Assembly (NCBI RefSeq): GCF_001651855.1
Contig: NZ_LNQC01000072.1
Span: 19,246-58,958 of the forward strand
DNA from: Sinorhizobium americanum
GTDB lineage: Bacteria > Pseudomonadota > Alphaproteobacteria > Rhizobiales > Rhizobiaceae
DNA: 39,713 nucleotides
Reading direction: 5' to 3'
The translations under genes were made by a program, and so were the position numbers. The notes under the pieces were generated by a model, which saw only the letters and a list, made by a program, of their open reading frames with translations, searched no databases and was not told where the DNA came from. Positions 32,109 through 39,713 of this stretch are shown in pieces (position 1 is the stretch's first letter; every line of letters begins with the position of its first letter).

Positions 32109-32534
32109 ATGGATCTGAACGCGGCATTCAGCACGCTTTATGCGTGGTTTGCCGAGGACCTTCGCTTGGTCCGCCTGCTTCTCCTGGCGGTCGGAGTGTG
32201 GCTTGCTTTGGATATCGCCTGGAAACTGCGACGTGACGCGCTGCTTCGCCGCACCGGGACATCGACCGAGGGACAGATCGTCCGGGTGTCCAGGGGGGAG
32301 GACTATGACACCGCGATCATCCGCTTCACGGATCAGACAGGGCGTACGCACGAATTCGACTCGGAACTTCCCCACTCCGGCCCCCCGGGGGCAAGCATTA
32401 ACATACGCTATGACCCTCAGAACCCACGCCGCGCCCACGTTGCCGGTGGACCCCTGGGTCGCACCTTGCTCTACGTGGTTACCCTGATGACCGCCGCGGG
32501 TTCTGTCTTCCTCTCGGTGGTGATGGGCAGCTGA
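32109..32534 (+). CDS. DUF3592-type membrane protein (141 aa)
   Basis: 141 residues. A membrane helix lies near residues 22-36 (RLLLLAVGVWLALDIAW). A beta-rich extracytoplasmic domain follows, with the DUF3592 hallmarks TEGQIVRV, IIRFTDQTGRTHEFDSEL and INIRYDPQNPRRAHV. A C-terminal helix, LLYVVTLMTAAGSVFLSVVM, closes the protein. Proteins of this family have no established biochemical role. The ribosome binding site is weak (tgcggg). It stands alone, without obvious operon partners. Confidence 0.75.
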   Translation: MDLNAAFSTLYAWFAEDLRLVRLLLLAVGVWLALDIAWKLRRDALLRRTGTSTEGQIVRVSRGEDYDTAIIRFTDQTGRTHEFDSELPHSGPPGASINIRYDPQNPRRAHVAGGPLGRTLLYVVTLMTAAGSVFLSVVMGS

Positions 32535-32847
32535 GTGCGGCCGCCGCTAGGCACCGTCGTCAAGTCCCCGGGGCGCAACCGCCGACTTGGAGAGAAAACT
32601 CCGTTCGCGCGCGACGGCGAACACCCACGAATGGGAGTAAAGAAAGGCTCAAGCAGCGACCTTATATTAGGATGTGAACCGATCAAGGATGACGGCGTTT
32701 CACCCAACTGCGACGTCGACGAATGTGAAGAGCCGACCCGTTGCGGTCGCTCGGGGATACGCACCGGAAATTCTGGTGTCGGCCCTAAGCTGCCACTTAC
32801 TGCAGCTAGCCCCGTAATCCTGCAGACGCGCGAAAGCCAGAATGAGG
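32535..32847. other. Intergenic region, no gene seen
   Basis: About 310 bases between the convergent DUF3592 and hydrolase genes. No coding frame with a ribosome binding site and no strong hairpin terminator was recognised. Confidence 0.35.
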
Positions 32848-33852
32848 CTAACCGAGCGTGACACGGAAATGCGCAGCAACGCGGTCGGCGGCGTCGCGCA
32901 CCGCGTCGCCCTGATCATAGAAGTCGAAGTGAGCGCCTTCGGCCCAATGCAACTCCTTGGGACCAGCCAGCAGCCCGTACACCTTACGGGCTTGGTCTGG
33001 GAAAGCCGAACCGTCAGAGTGGATCACGAGCGTAGGCGCAGTGACTCGCGGAGCCCGGGATACAGGATCGAAATCGATCCATGGCTCCCAAGCCATGACC
33101 GCGAACTCGTTACGCCAGGATGGAACGCCGCCACCACGTGTCTGATCCAGATAATACTGGCTCGGGCTGACGCTCGCCGCCGTCTGATCGGTATTGTGGT
33201 AAGCTCGGATAGTCTTGATCTCGCCGGTCTCATCGTAAATCTGCCGTGCGAGACGGCCGTCGGCCCTCAGGCGTTCGACGACCTCTGGTCCCTTCTTGAT
33301 CACCGTTACCATTTCTGGCTCGGAGAAGAAGCCCGCCACGGTCGCGACGGCACCGACGTTGGCGTCCTCGGCTGCCGTGTACAGGACGGTGCCGCCAGAG
33401 GTGCATACTCCGAGAAGACCTGTTCCGGACACATCTGAGCGGCTCGCAAGATAGCGCAGCGCCGCTGACAAGTCTTCGGCCTTGGAGGCGGGGTCCTCGT
33501 ACTGACGCTTAGCGCCGCCGCTCTGGCCGTAGTTCCGGTAGTCGACGGCCATTGCCATCACACCACGACGAGCCATTTCGCCCGCGTAGATACCGCCCAT
33601 CTGCTCTTTGACGGAGGTAAAGGACCCGCCGACGGCCACAGCCGGATACCGTTTGGCAGGATCATGGCCCTCAGGCAGATAGAGATGGGCCACTACATAG
33701 CTGTCGCCGCTCGGAAAGCTGACGGTCAATGGTTTAATTTTTCCGCGCTGCGCACTCAGGGTCTGAGACATGCCTACTCCTACGTGGGAGAATAGGGTGG
33801 CCGCTCCAACCGACAGACCGAAGGCGCGGCGGGTGATAGATGAAGCGGTCAT
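32848..33852 (-). CDS. Tat-exported alpha/beta hydrolase (dienelactone hydrolase-like, Cys nucleophile)
   Basis: 334-residue hydrolase with a Tat signal (MTASSITRRAFGLSVGAATL, about 30 residues), so it acts in the periplasm. The nucleophile elbow is GVCTSGG with Cys150 in place of Ser, as in dienelactone hydrolase and the YcjY-like group. Asp280 (LVIHSDGSAFPDQARKVY) and His308 (EGAHFDFYD) complete the triad. The oxyanion region is AVAVGGSFTSVKEQ and the YRNYGQSGG turn is typical. Substrate unknown. The gene is divergent from a LysR-type regulator with 96 bases between, the usual arrangement for a regulator and its target. Confidence 0.85.
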   Translation of the reverse strand: MTASSITRRAFGLSVGAATLFSHVGVGMSQTLSAQRGKIKPLTVSFPSGDSYVVAHLYLPEGHDPAKRYPAVAVGGSFTSVKEQMGGIYAGEMARRGVMAMAVDYRNYGQSGGAKRQYEDPASKAEDLSAALRYLASRSDVSGTGLLGVCTSGGTVLYTAAEDANVGAVATVAGFFSEPEMVTVIKKGPEVVERLRADGRLARQIYDETGEIKTIRAYHNTDQTAASVSPSQYYLDQTRGGGVPSWRNEFAVMAWEPWIDFDPVSRAPRVTAPTLVIHSDGSAFPDQARKVYGLLAGPKELHWAEGAHFDFYDQGDAVRDAADRVAAHFRVTLG

Positions 33853-33898
33853 CCGTGTCTCCTCTCTAAATGATGAGGAAAGATGCGCCCCGATGTGC

Positions 33899-33953
33899 TA
33901 TTTGATAATCCGTAGATTTCTTGACTAGCTTGTAAAGTGGATTTGATAATGCG
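33899..33953. promoter_or_regulatory. Repeated tttgataat elements in the hydrolase/LysR intergenic region
   Basis: The sequence tttgataat followed by c/g and cg occurs twice, at 33901-33909 and 33942-33950, 41 bases apart. One copy lies mid-region and one covers the LysR start codon. The spacing, about four helical turns, suits two contacts by a LysR tetramer. This is inference. Confidence 0.4.
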
Positions 33954-34851
33954 GGCAGACTTGCTTGAGGGAATCCTGGCCTTCACGAAAGTGGCGGAGA
34001 AGCGGAGCTTCACGGCGGCGGCCCTGGAATTGGGCGTCACGCCTGCAGCTATAAGCTGGACCATCAAGCAGTTGGAGGGGCGTGTCGGCGCACCCCTCCT
34101 CACTCGTACGACCCGTTCGGTAGGCTTGACCGAGGCAGGGACGCTGCTGCTCGACCATGCTCAAGCGGGTGTCGCGCAGATCGCCGCAGGTTATGACGCA
34201 GCGCAAGCGCTCGGTGCTCGACCCGCAGGGCTGCTGCGCCTGAATCTCCCGACGGTGGCACAACCGGTTCTGGAACCAATATTGCCTGGCTTCGCCTCCA
34301 CCTATCCGGACATTGAACTGGAGTTGACCATAGATGACCGCTTCGTCGACATCGTGGCTGAAGGTTATGATGCGGGCATCCGTATAGGCGAGACCATAGC
34401 GCAGGACATGGTGGCCGTACGCTTGACCCACCCCTCTGCGATGACCGTGGTCGGCTCACCCGCCTACTTTACAAAGCGCGGAAAGCCCCAGCGCCCCGAG
34501 GAACTGGCGGAGCACGCCTGCATAAATTTCCGGCTGGCTAGCGGCGGGATTTACCGCTGGGCATTCAAGGAGCAGTTCGACGCTGGCGGCAAAGTGCGGG
34601 AGTTCGAGATCGCCGTAAAGGGGCCGTTGATCGTCAACGGGTCAGGACCAAGTCTGTCTGCAGCCGTTTCAGGTGTCGGCTTGGCCTATAACGTGGCCGA
34701 CAATGTCGAGCCGCTTGTAAGGCAGGGGTTGCTGGAGCCGTGCGTGGAAGACTTCATGCCGATAATGCCGGGCTTCTTCATCTACTTCCCTAGTCAGGCG
34801 CGGACGCTACCGAAGCTGAGAGCATTCCTAGACTTCTACGCCAGATGGTAA
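33949..34851 (+). CDS. LysR-family transcriptional regulator
   Basis: 300-residue regulator. The winged helix-turn-helix lies at residues ~5-62 (FTKVAEKRSFTAAALELGVT, PAAISWTIKQLEGRVGAPLL, TRTTRSVGLTEAG), followed by the effector-binding domain with FVDIVAEGYDAGIRIGE and NFRLASGGIYRWAF, of the CrgA/PA-type LysR subgroup. ATG 33949 is preferred over GTG 33937; neither has a strong ribosome binding site. It most likely controls the divergent alpha/beta hydrolase gene. Confidence 0.88.
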   Translation: MRADLLEGILAFTKVAEKRSFTAAALELGVTPAAISWTIKQLEGRVGAPLLTRTTRSVGLTEAGTLLLDHAQAGVAQIAAGYDAAQALGARPAGLLRLNLPTVAQPVLEPILPGFASTYPDIELELTIDDRFVDIVAEGYDAGIRIGETIAQDMVAVRLTHPSAMTVVGSPAYFTKRGKPQRPEELAEHACINFRLASGGIYRWAFKEQFDAGGKVREFEIAVKGPLIVNGSGPSLSAAVSGVGLAYNVADNVEPLVRQGLLEPCVEDFMPIMPGFFIYFPSQARTLPKLRAFLDFYARW

Positions 34852-35204
34852 AGGTTGGCTCAGTGAACCGGAAAGATCGACCCGCCCACGTGGTGAAGGT
34901 GAATTCTCGGCGCCGCCTTTGGCCGCGGGAGCGGTGAACGGCCGGATTTTGATCTCTTACGACCCTTTGGAAACGTCAGGGGTCGGCCCCCTAAAGCCGC
35001 CTGGCATGTCCGTCAGGTGACGAGGGTCGGAAGCCAATTCTCTGGGCCTTCCGGATATCCGTCGGTAAAACCGCAGGTAATTCGAAGACTCGAAGCTGAT
35101 GCTCGCCCATTCGTTTGACCACATTCCCGTTTGTGGCCAACCAAGCTCGATGCCTCGGTGGTGCCGATGTGCTATCTAATTGGTTGTGGCAGCGAGAAGC
35201 GTCG
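34852..35204. other. Intergenic region with a possible gene remnant
   Basis: About 350 bases. On the minus strand (34991-35110) a frame reads MGEHQLRVFELPAVLPTDIR and continues KAQRIGFRPSSPDGHARRL. This looks protein-like, but it lacks a ribosome binding site and a nameable family and overlaps the cyclase upstream region. It may be a fragment. Confidence 0.3.
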
Positions 35205-36938
35205 ATGGAACAGAAACTCTCCGTCATCATGGCCTCGGACATAGTCGGCTACAGCCGACTGATGGGGGTTGACGAGAAGGGCACCCTGGCGGCTCTCATG
35301 AGGCACCGACAAGAGCTTCTGGATGCTAAGGTCGCTCTCCATCACGGCCGCATCATCAAGCTCATGGGCGATGGCATGCTGGTGGAATTTCGCACCGTCG
35401 AAGATGCGGTCCTTTGCGCGGTCGGAATTCAGCGTGAGATGCGGACGAGGAACGCGGATGTCCGCCGTGATCGGCAAATAGAATTTCGCATCGGCATAAA
35501 TATCGGTGACATCCTGTTCGAGGACGGCGACGTCTACGGTGACGGAGTGAACGTGGTGTCGCGCATCGAGAGCGTCGCCAAGCCGGGCGGCGTTGCGGTC
35601 TCGGCATCGGTGCGCGATACTGTCGGCAACCGCCTCGCCGTCTGCTTCGAGGATGCCGGAGAGCAGACATTGAAGAACATCGAGCGTTCGCTGCGCATCT
35701 TCAATGTCATCATCGATGAGGACGAGCCACGCGGTCGCGCGCCGATGTCCCTCATGGCACCGCCGTCGGTCGAAGTACAGGGTGACCCCGCGCTCGCGTC
35801 GAACAGAACGCTTCTCTATGTATCGAAGTTCGTGAACCTCAGCGGCGATCCAGACCAGGAGTACTTCGCCGCGGGAATTACGGAGGACATAGCTGCCGCG
35901 TTGTCGCGTTTCTCCGGATTGAGCGTGGTCGTTCGTTTGCCGAGCTCAGAACTGCGCCTCCCGGCTGCTCCATACACGCTCGATGGCAGCGTGAGACGGC
36001 TCGGCGATCGTGTCAGGGTCAATGCCAGTCTGACGAATGCCCTGCGCGAGCGTGTCTGGGCGGAGAAGTATGATTTCGAGCTCGTCGATGTGTTCCACAT
36101 CCAGGACGAGCTTTCTCGGTCCATTCCGGCCGCGCTGAACATAAAGATCGAGGAAGCCGAGCGCCGGCGCGTTTTGAAAAAGCCGCTGACCGCCTTGAGG
36201 GCATACGATTTCTACCTGCGGGGCAGACACCTCGAAAAAAGCCTGAATCCGGCTGACGTAAAGGTTGCGAAGGAGATGTTCGAGGCCGCGGTCGACGATG
36301 ATCCGGGCTACGCGCGCGGATACCTGGGTCTCGCGTGGCTCCAGATACGGAAATTGAAATGGAACGAGCGCGTCGACATGGTCGCCACCCTGGACAGTGC
36401 ATTTGCCTTTGCAAGCAAAGCCCTGGAGCTCGATCCGTTCGACGCCGACGTTCACTGGGCTCTGGGGGTCGTATTCCTCTGGCGTGGGGAGGCGGAAAGA
36501 GCAATCGGCTGCTACGAGCGCGGCCGCGAGCTGGCACCTAACAACTGTGACCTCCTCGCCGAATATTGCGATGCTCTGGGCTATCTCGGCCGTCTCGAGG
36601 ATGCAATCAGGATCGGAGAACTCGCTTTGCGCCTCAATCCCAGTCGACCGGACTGGTATCTCTGGAACATTGCAGCCAGCAAGTACCTGTCCGCCAACTA
36701 TCTGGAGGCATTGTCGCTCCTGGAGAGGATGACCGACCTTGGATCAGCCTATCGCTTGCTGGCCGCGACGTATGCTCAACTTGGGCGCCTTGAGGACGCG
36801 CGTCGCGCTGCGAGCGAACTTCTGAAGCTAAATCCGGAATTCTCAATCGAGCGATACAGCTCCCGCGCACCCTATCGTGACAAGGCGCTCCTTGCCCGAT
36901 ACGTCGAAGGTCTTCGACTCGCAGGCCTCCCGGAGTGA
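35205..36938 (+). CDS. Class III adenylate/guanylate cyclase with TolB-like and TPR domains
   Basis: 577-residue soluble nucleotide cyclase. The catalytic domain, residues ~1-170, has the metal-binding aspartates Asp12 (MASDIVGYSRLM) and Asp56 (KLMGDGMLVEF), and the transition-state residues Asn116 and Arg120 (VYGDGVNVVSRIES). A TolB-like segment follows (VSKFVNLSGDPDQEYFAAGI TEDI, then YTLDGSVRRLGDRVRVNASL). TPR repeats fill residues ~340-577 (AKEMFEAAVDDDPGYARGYL, GVVFLWRGEAERAIGCYERG). Rhizobia carry many such cyclases, which link cAMP synthesis to unknown protein partners of the TPRs. The start at 35205 follows gagaag; the longer frame from 35115 is unlikely. Confidence 0.9.
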   Translation: MEQKLSVIMASDIVGYSRLMGVDEKGTLAALMRHRQELLDAKVALHHGRIIKLMGDGMLVEFRTVEDAVLCAVGIQREMRTRNADVRRDRQIEFRIGINIGDILFEDGDVYGDGVNVVSRIESVAKPGGVAVSASVRDTVGNRLAVCFEDAGEQTLKNIERSLRIFNVIIDEDEPRGRAPMSLMAPPSVEVQGDPALASNRTLLYVSKFVNLSGDPDQEYFAAGITEDIAAALSRFSGLSVVVRLPSSELRLPAAPYTLDGSVRRLGDRVRVNASLTNALRERVWAEKYDFELVDVFHIQDELSRSIPAALNIKIEEAERRRVLKKPLTALRAYDFYLRGRHLEKSLNPADVKVAKEMFEAAVDDDPGYARGYLGLAWLQIRKLKWNERVDMVATLDSAFAFASKALELDPFDADVHWALGVVFLWRGEAERAIGCYERGRELAPNNCDLLAEYCDALGYLGRLEDAIRIGELALRLNPSRPDWYLWNIAASKYLSANYLEALSLLERMTDLGSAYRLLAATYAQLGRLEDARRAASELLKLNPEFSIERYSSRAPYRDKALLARYVEGLRLAGLPE

Positions 36939-37362
36939 GCACTACTCGCGGTACGTGCCGCGAAGCTGATCAGGCCGACCAGACCGTCCCCCCGGCCGGC
37001 CAAACGCGACGGGCCGCTCTTGTCCTCTGTCTCGGCGGCGAGAGCGAGGTATCGACCCAAAGCTGCCGCTCGCCGATACGGCCGGTATGTCCGTGCATGG
37101 GGCGCGAAGCGGATGTTCACCTTTCTTGGCAAGCTTCGTCCTTGGAACAACTGGCGGTGCAGTGGTGTGCTAATCGCACTCGGGACCGCAAACCCGTCTC
37201 CCCTCACGCAATAGACTGACTTGTATTGTATCCAATTTCGAGACAATGCAGCCCATTTTCGTCACCTACTGCGATCATCCGATCCCGATTAGCTTTCTAC
37301 TCACACCAGTTGGCCATCAACATGGAAACGGTGGACGAAACGTCAAACATCGGAGAACTGCC
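36939..37362. other. Intergenic region upstream of the exported metallo-hydrolase
   Basis: About 420 bases without a supported gene. It contains the LysR-like element at 37232-37249 and the hydrolase promoter. A ggaac at 37144 has no cgtt at 16-17 bases, so it is not an EcfG-type promoter. Confidence 0.4.
37231..37254. promoter_or_regulatory. Candidate LysR binding element upstream of the metallo-hydrolase
   Basis: The 24 bases starting tccaatttcgagacaatg match 18 of 24 positions with the sequence just upstream of the LysR gene at 39441-39464. The copy is flanked by attgt/acaat half-sites (37225-37229 and 37243-37247). Confidence 0.45.
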
Positions 37363-38328
37363 ATGCTCACCCGTAGAGGCCTCATCAAGAGCGCAGCGGC
37401 GCTTGTCGCAGCGGGAACCGTTTCGGGCGGGTTCACCCCGGCCCTCGCTAAGGCACCCTTTCAACCTTTCCAGGCTCCCGGCTTTTACAGGATGAAGCTT
37501 GGGAACTTCGAACTGACGGCGCTTTCGGATGGTACTATTCCGTTGCCTCTTCCGGAGCTTTACACAAACACCGACGCCGAAGATGCGCGGAGAGCGCTGG
37601 CCGCGGCGTTCATGGGCACGCCGACAGATACGTCGGTCAACGCCTTCCTCGTCAATACGGGGGACAGGCTGGTGCTGATCGACGCCGGCACGGGCGCCTA
37701 TCTCGATGGCGCGCTCGGCGAGCTCGTCGCCAATCTCGAGGCGGCCGGCTACAAAGCGGACCAGATTGACGATGTCATCCTGACGCATATCCATACCGAC
37801 CATTCCGGCGGGCTGACGATCAAAGGCAAGCCGGTGTTCGCCAACGCGACCGTTCACGTCAACAAGCGTGAACATGATTTCTGGATGGAAACGCCTGTGG
37901 GGAGCCGACCGGACAATGTGCCGCTCAGCTATTTCGTCGAGGCGCACGAAAGCCTGGGCCCCTATGCCGAAGCTGGCAGGGTTCGGACTTTCGCCGATAA
38001 TGCCGGAATCTTGCCGGGCATCGGCTCGATCCTGCGGGCCGGACACACGCCGGGGCACAGCTCGATCGTCGTGGAAAGCGCAGGCGCAAAGATCGTTTTC
38101 TGGGGCGACATTACCCATGGAAACGTGCTTCAGTTCGACGAGCCGGACGTGGCGATCCAGTTCGATACAGATCAGTCCGAGGCCATTCGTGCCAGGGAGG
38201 CGGCCTTCGCGCATGCGACCGACGGCAAATACCTCGTGGCCGGCGCTCACATTGCCTTTCCGGGCATCGGCCATGTTCGCCGCGATGCGACGAATTACGA
38301 ATGGGTTCCCGTCAACTATGCCTCTTGA
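37363..38328 (+). CDS. Tat-exported metallo-beta-lactamase-fold hydrolase
   Basis: 321-residue zinc hydrolase with a Tat signal peptide (MLTRRGLIKSAAALVAAGTV, to about Ala29). Metal ligands are THIHTDHSGG (His142, His144, Asp146, His147), His228 (AGHTPGHS), Asp249 (FWGDITHG) and His296 (AGAHIAFPG). It is the same fold family as the protein at 11138 but exported and clearly diverged. ATG 37363 follows cggag; the longer frame from 37246 would bury the twin-Arg signal. Candidate activities include lactonase-type reactions in the periplasm, unproven. It is convergent with a LysR regulator whose upstream region shares a motif with the region upstream of this gene. Confidence 0.88.
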   Translation: MLTRRGLIKSAAALVAAGTVSGGFTPALAKAPFQPFQAPGFYRMKLGNFELTALSDGTIPLPLPELYTNTDAEDARRALAAAFMGTPTDTSVNAFLVNTGDRLVLIDAGTGAYLDGALGELVANLEAAGYKADQIDDVILTHIHTDHSGGLTIKGKPVFANATVHVNKREHDFWMETPVGSRPDNVPLSYFVEAHESLGPYAEAGRVRTFADNAGILPGIGSILRAGHTPGHSSIVVESAGAKIVFWGDITHGNVLQFDEPDVAIQFDTDQSEAIRAREAAFAHATDGKYLVAGAHIAFPGIGHVRRDATNYEWVPVNYAS

Positions 38329-38334
38329 AAAATG

Positions 38335-38368
38335 CGGCGCAACGGAGCGGAACCCGTTGCGCCGGTTT
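38335..38368 (+). terminator. Intrinsic terminator after the metallo-hydrolase
   Basis: Perfect 11-bp stem cggcgcaacgg (38335-38345) / ccgttgcgccg (38354-38364) with an 8-base loop, followed by gttt and preceded by an A run. It lies 7 bases after the stop codon. Confidence 0.7.
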
Positions 38369-38489
38369 CATGTCTGGGCGGCACCGATTTCGATCAGTCC
38401 AGGCTTCAATAGGCCCCGTGGGACCAACCAACTGATTGCGACCACCCGGAACAAGAAGCCTCCTCACGGTGCCCCTGCCGCAGAGCCGA

Positions 38490-39425
38490 TCAGTGCGAAG
38501 CAGCGGCATTCTCGTCGCGGATCTCAGCTAGGTTCAGCCTCGCCACCAGAAAGTCGAGGAACGCCCTGACCTTTGGCGGCTGGATGCGTCCGCCGGCTCT
38601 CAGCGCGTAAAGCGTGGGGGTCGGTCCGGACCATTCGGGGAGCACGCGGACGAGACGTCCTGCGGCGACGTCCGCCCTGACACGGAGATGACTGGTCATT
38701 TGGAGACCTTCGCCGGCCAGTAGAAAGCCGTGCAAGCCTTCAGGATCGCCGGCGACCGCAACGGGGCGTACCGAAAACTCGTTGCGCCACCCCTCGCGCG
38801 TGAGAGGCCAGGCGTGGACTGGCTTGTCGAAATAGAACTGTGTCAACAGGCAAGCATGATTGACGAGTTCTGCCGGGTTCGCAGGGCTTCCATGCCTTTC
38901 AAGATAAGCGGGAGCCGCATATATGCCCATTGGCAGATCGCCAAGCCGGCGGGCACTGAGCGAAGAATCGGGCAAGGGTCCATCCCACAGACGCAGCGCG
39001 ATATCGATATCCTTGGCAACGACATCCAGCACCTCATGGGCCAGAAGCAACTGCGGATAGACATCCGGGTAGAACCTTCTGAATTCGCTGAGCACCGGCG
39101 CTAGAATGTGCGTCGACAACCAGTATGGCGATGTGATCCTGAGCCAGCCCTTGGGATGTTGCTGCAACTCGGCCACAGCGCTTTCGGCATCCTCGATATC
39201 TTTGAGCAAGCTCTCGCAATGCTGGAAGTAGATCGTGCCAGCTTCGGTGAGCTTCAGGCTGCGCGTTGTCCTGTGGAGAAGCTGGGCCCCTAACCGCGCC
39301 TCCAATTCCTGAACCTTGCGGCTGATCCGCGTCTTCGGCGTTCGCAACGCCCGCGCGGCACCGGTGAAGCTGCCCTCCTGCACGACCTTTACGAACGCCA
39401 CCGTGTCGCTGAAGTCACGCAGCAT
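38490..39425 (-). CDS. LysR-family transcriptional regulator
   Basis: 311-residue regulator. The DNA-binding part is at residues ~5-65 (FVKVVQEGSFTGAARALRTP, KTRISRKVQELEARLGAQLL, HRTTRSLKLTEAG). The effector domain has VVAKDIDIALRLWDGPLPDS and GIYAAPAYLERHG, typical of the CrgA/AaeR-like subgroup. The start codon at 39423-39425 lies 15 bases before the candidate operator cccgaattcggg. It probably controls itself and, from the shared motif, the exported metallo-hydrolase on the opposite strand. Confidence 0.9.
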   Translation of the reverse strand: MLRDFSDTVAFVKVVQEGSFTGAARALRTPKTRISRKVQELEARLGAQLLHRTTRSLKLTEAGTIYFQHCESLLKDIEDAESAVAELQQHPKGWLRITSPYWLSTHILAPVLSEFRRFYPDVYPQLLLAHEVLDVVAKDIDIALRLWDGPLPDSSLSARRLGDLPMGIYAAPAYLERHGSPANPAELVNHACLLTQFYFDKPVHAWPLTREGWRNEFSVRPVAVAGDPEGLHGFLLAGEGLQMTSHLRVRADVAAGRLVRVLPEWSGPTPTLYALRAGGRIQPPKVRAFLDFLVARLNLAEIRDENAAASH

Positions 39426-39440
39426 GGACCACCCATTTAC

Positions 39441-39464
39441 CCCGAATTCGGGACAATGAAGACC
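39441..39464. promoter_or_regulatory. Candidate LysR operator at the regulator's own start
   Basis: Contains the perfect 12-bp palindrome cccgaattcggg (39441-39452) followed by acaatgaagacc. It shares 18 of 24 positions with the element upstream of the metallo-hydrolase, consistent with both being sites of the same regulator. Confidence 0.5.
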
Positions 39465-39713
39465 GATTTCGCCGGATAATCAAGCCAATTCAATTTCTCT
39501 GTTTCTCGATTGTCACAATTCAGAAAGGCAAATCTGAACGGGACCGGTCCCAGAAGGTGCTGGCGCGATCCCAGCCTACAAATTCTTCGGCGCGCCGAGC
39601 CCCGGTCCGTCGGAGACATCTGGGTCCAATTCCGACCCTTCTGCGACATTCCTCACTAGATGTAATCGGGGAGTAATGCTTGAAAAGCGGACTCTCCGCG
39701 GGTAGCCACGACC
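39465..39713. other. Right end of window, no gene seen
   Basis: About 250 bases upstream of the LysR gene. Short frames are present without ribosome binding sites or recognisable products. Confidence 0.4.

Noticed and set aside
34991..35110. Minus-strand protein-like fragment (MGEHQLRVFELPAVLP...)
   Set aside because: Too short, no ribosome binding site, no nameable family; listed only in the intergenic note.
37144..37148. ggaac as a third EcfG -35 element
   Set aside because: No cgtt at 16 or 17 bases downstream.

Overview
The window looks like DNA of an alphaproteobacterium of the Rhizobiaceae, most probably Sinorhizobium/Ensifer. The signs are SyrB-type proteins at the left end, an HWE-family histidine kinase, FixL/FixJ-like signalling proteins, EcfG-type (general stress response) promoter motifs, many ABC/LysR/SorC loci, moderately high GC, and many small orphan proteins between genes. 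It reads as an accessory region of a replicon (mosaic, with a transposase remnant, a decayed gene copy and one unusually GC-rich gene) rather than a housekeeping block. No rRNA, tRNA, CRISPR array, prophage or replication origin was seen.

Layout. 1-5.2 kb: a SyrB-like gene cut by the window edge, small proteins, a second SyrB-like coiled-coil protein, a DnaQ-type exonuclease, a RibD/DHFR-fold reductase and an SPW-repeat membrane protein. 5.2-10.9 kb: a four-gene signalling operon with one very large MASE1 kinase carrying six tandem PAS units, followed by FixJ-like, receiver-only and FixJ-like response regulators. 10.9-14.1 kb: a perfect hairpin, a GC-rich metallo-beta-lactamase-fold hydrolase, then an NAD(P)-binding protein and an exported cupin, abutting an IS1182-type transposase remnant. 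14.3-16 kb: small orphan proteins, one behind an EcfG-type promoter. 16.1-17.4 kb: a MerR regulator with a frameshifted metal-binding tail, divergent from a glutaredoxin-MauE fusion across an operator almost identical to the mercury-resistance (mer) operator. 17.7-20.5 kb: a receiver protein whose phospho-acceptor Asp is His, an HWE kinase, a PRC-barrel protein behind a consensus EcfG promoter, and a decayed partial copy of the kinase. 20.8-22.6 kb: a periplasmic two-haem cytochrome c and an NTF2-like protein.

23.2-31.7 kb is the most coherent metabolic block: on the minus strand a peptide/opine-type ABC importer (binding protein, two ATPases, two permeases), a glycerophosphodiester-phosphodiesterase-family enzyme and a TIM-barrel sugar isomerase/epimerase, most of them overlapping or nearly so. 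A divergent SorC-family regulator lies beyond a striking symmetric operator. The set resembles in logic the agrocinopine (acc) systems: import of a sugar phosphodiester, its cleavage, and sensing of the sugar phosphate.

32-39.7 kb: a DUF3592 membrane protein, a Tat-exported alpha/beta hydrolase divergent from a LysR regulator, a class III adenylate cyclase with TPRs, and a Tat-exported metallo-beta-lactamase-fold enzyme convergent with a LysR regulator. The upstream regions of these last two genes share a sequence motif.
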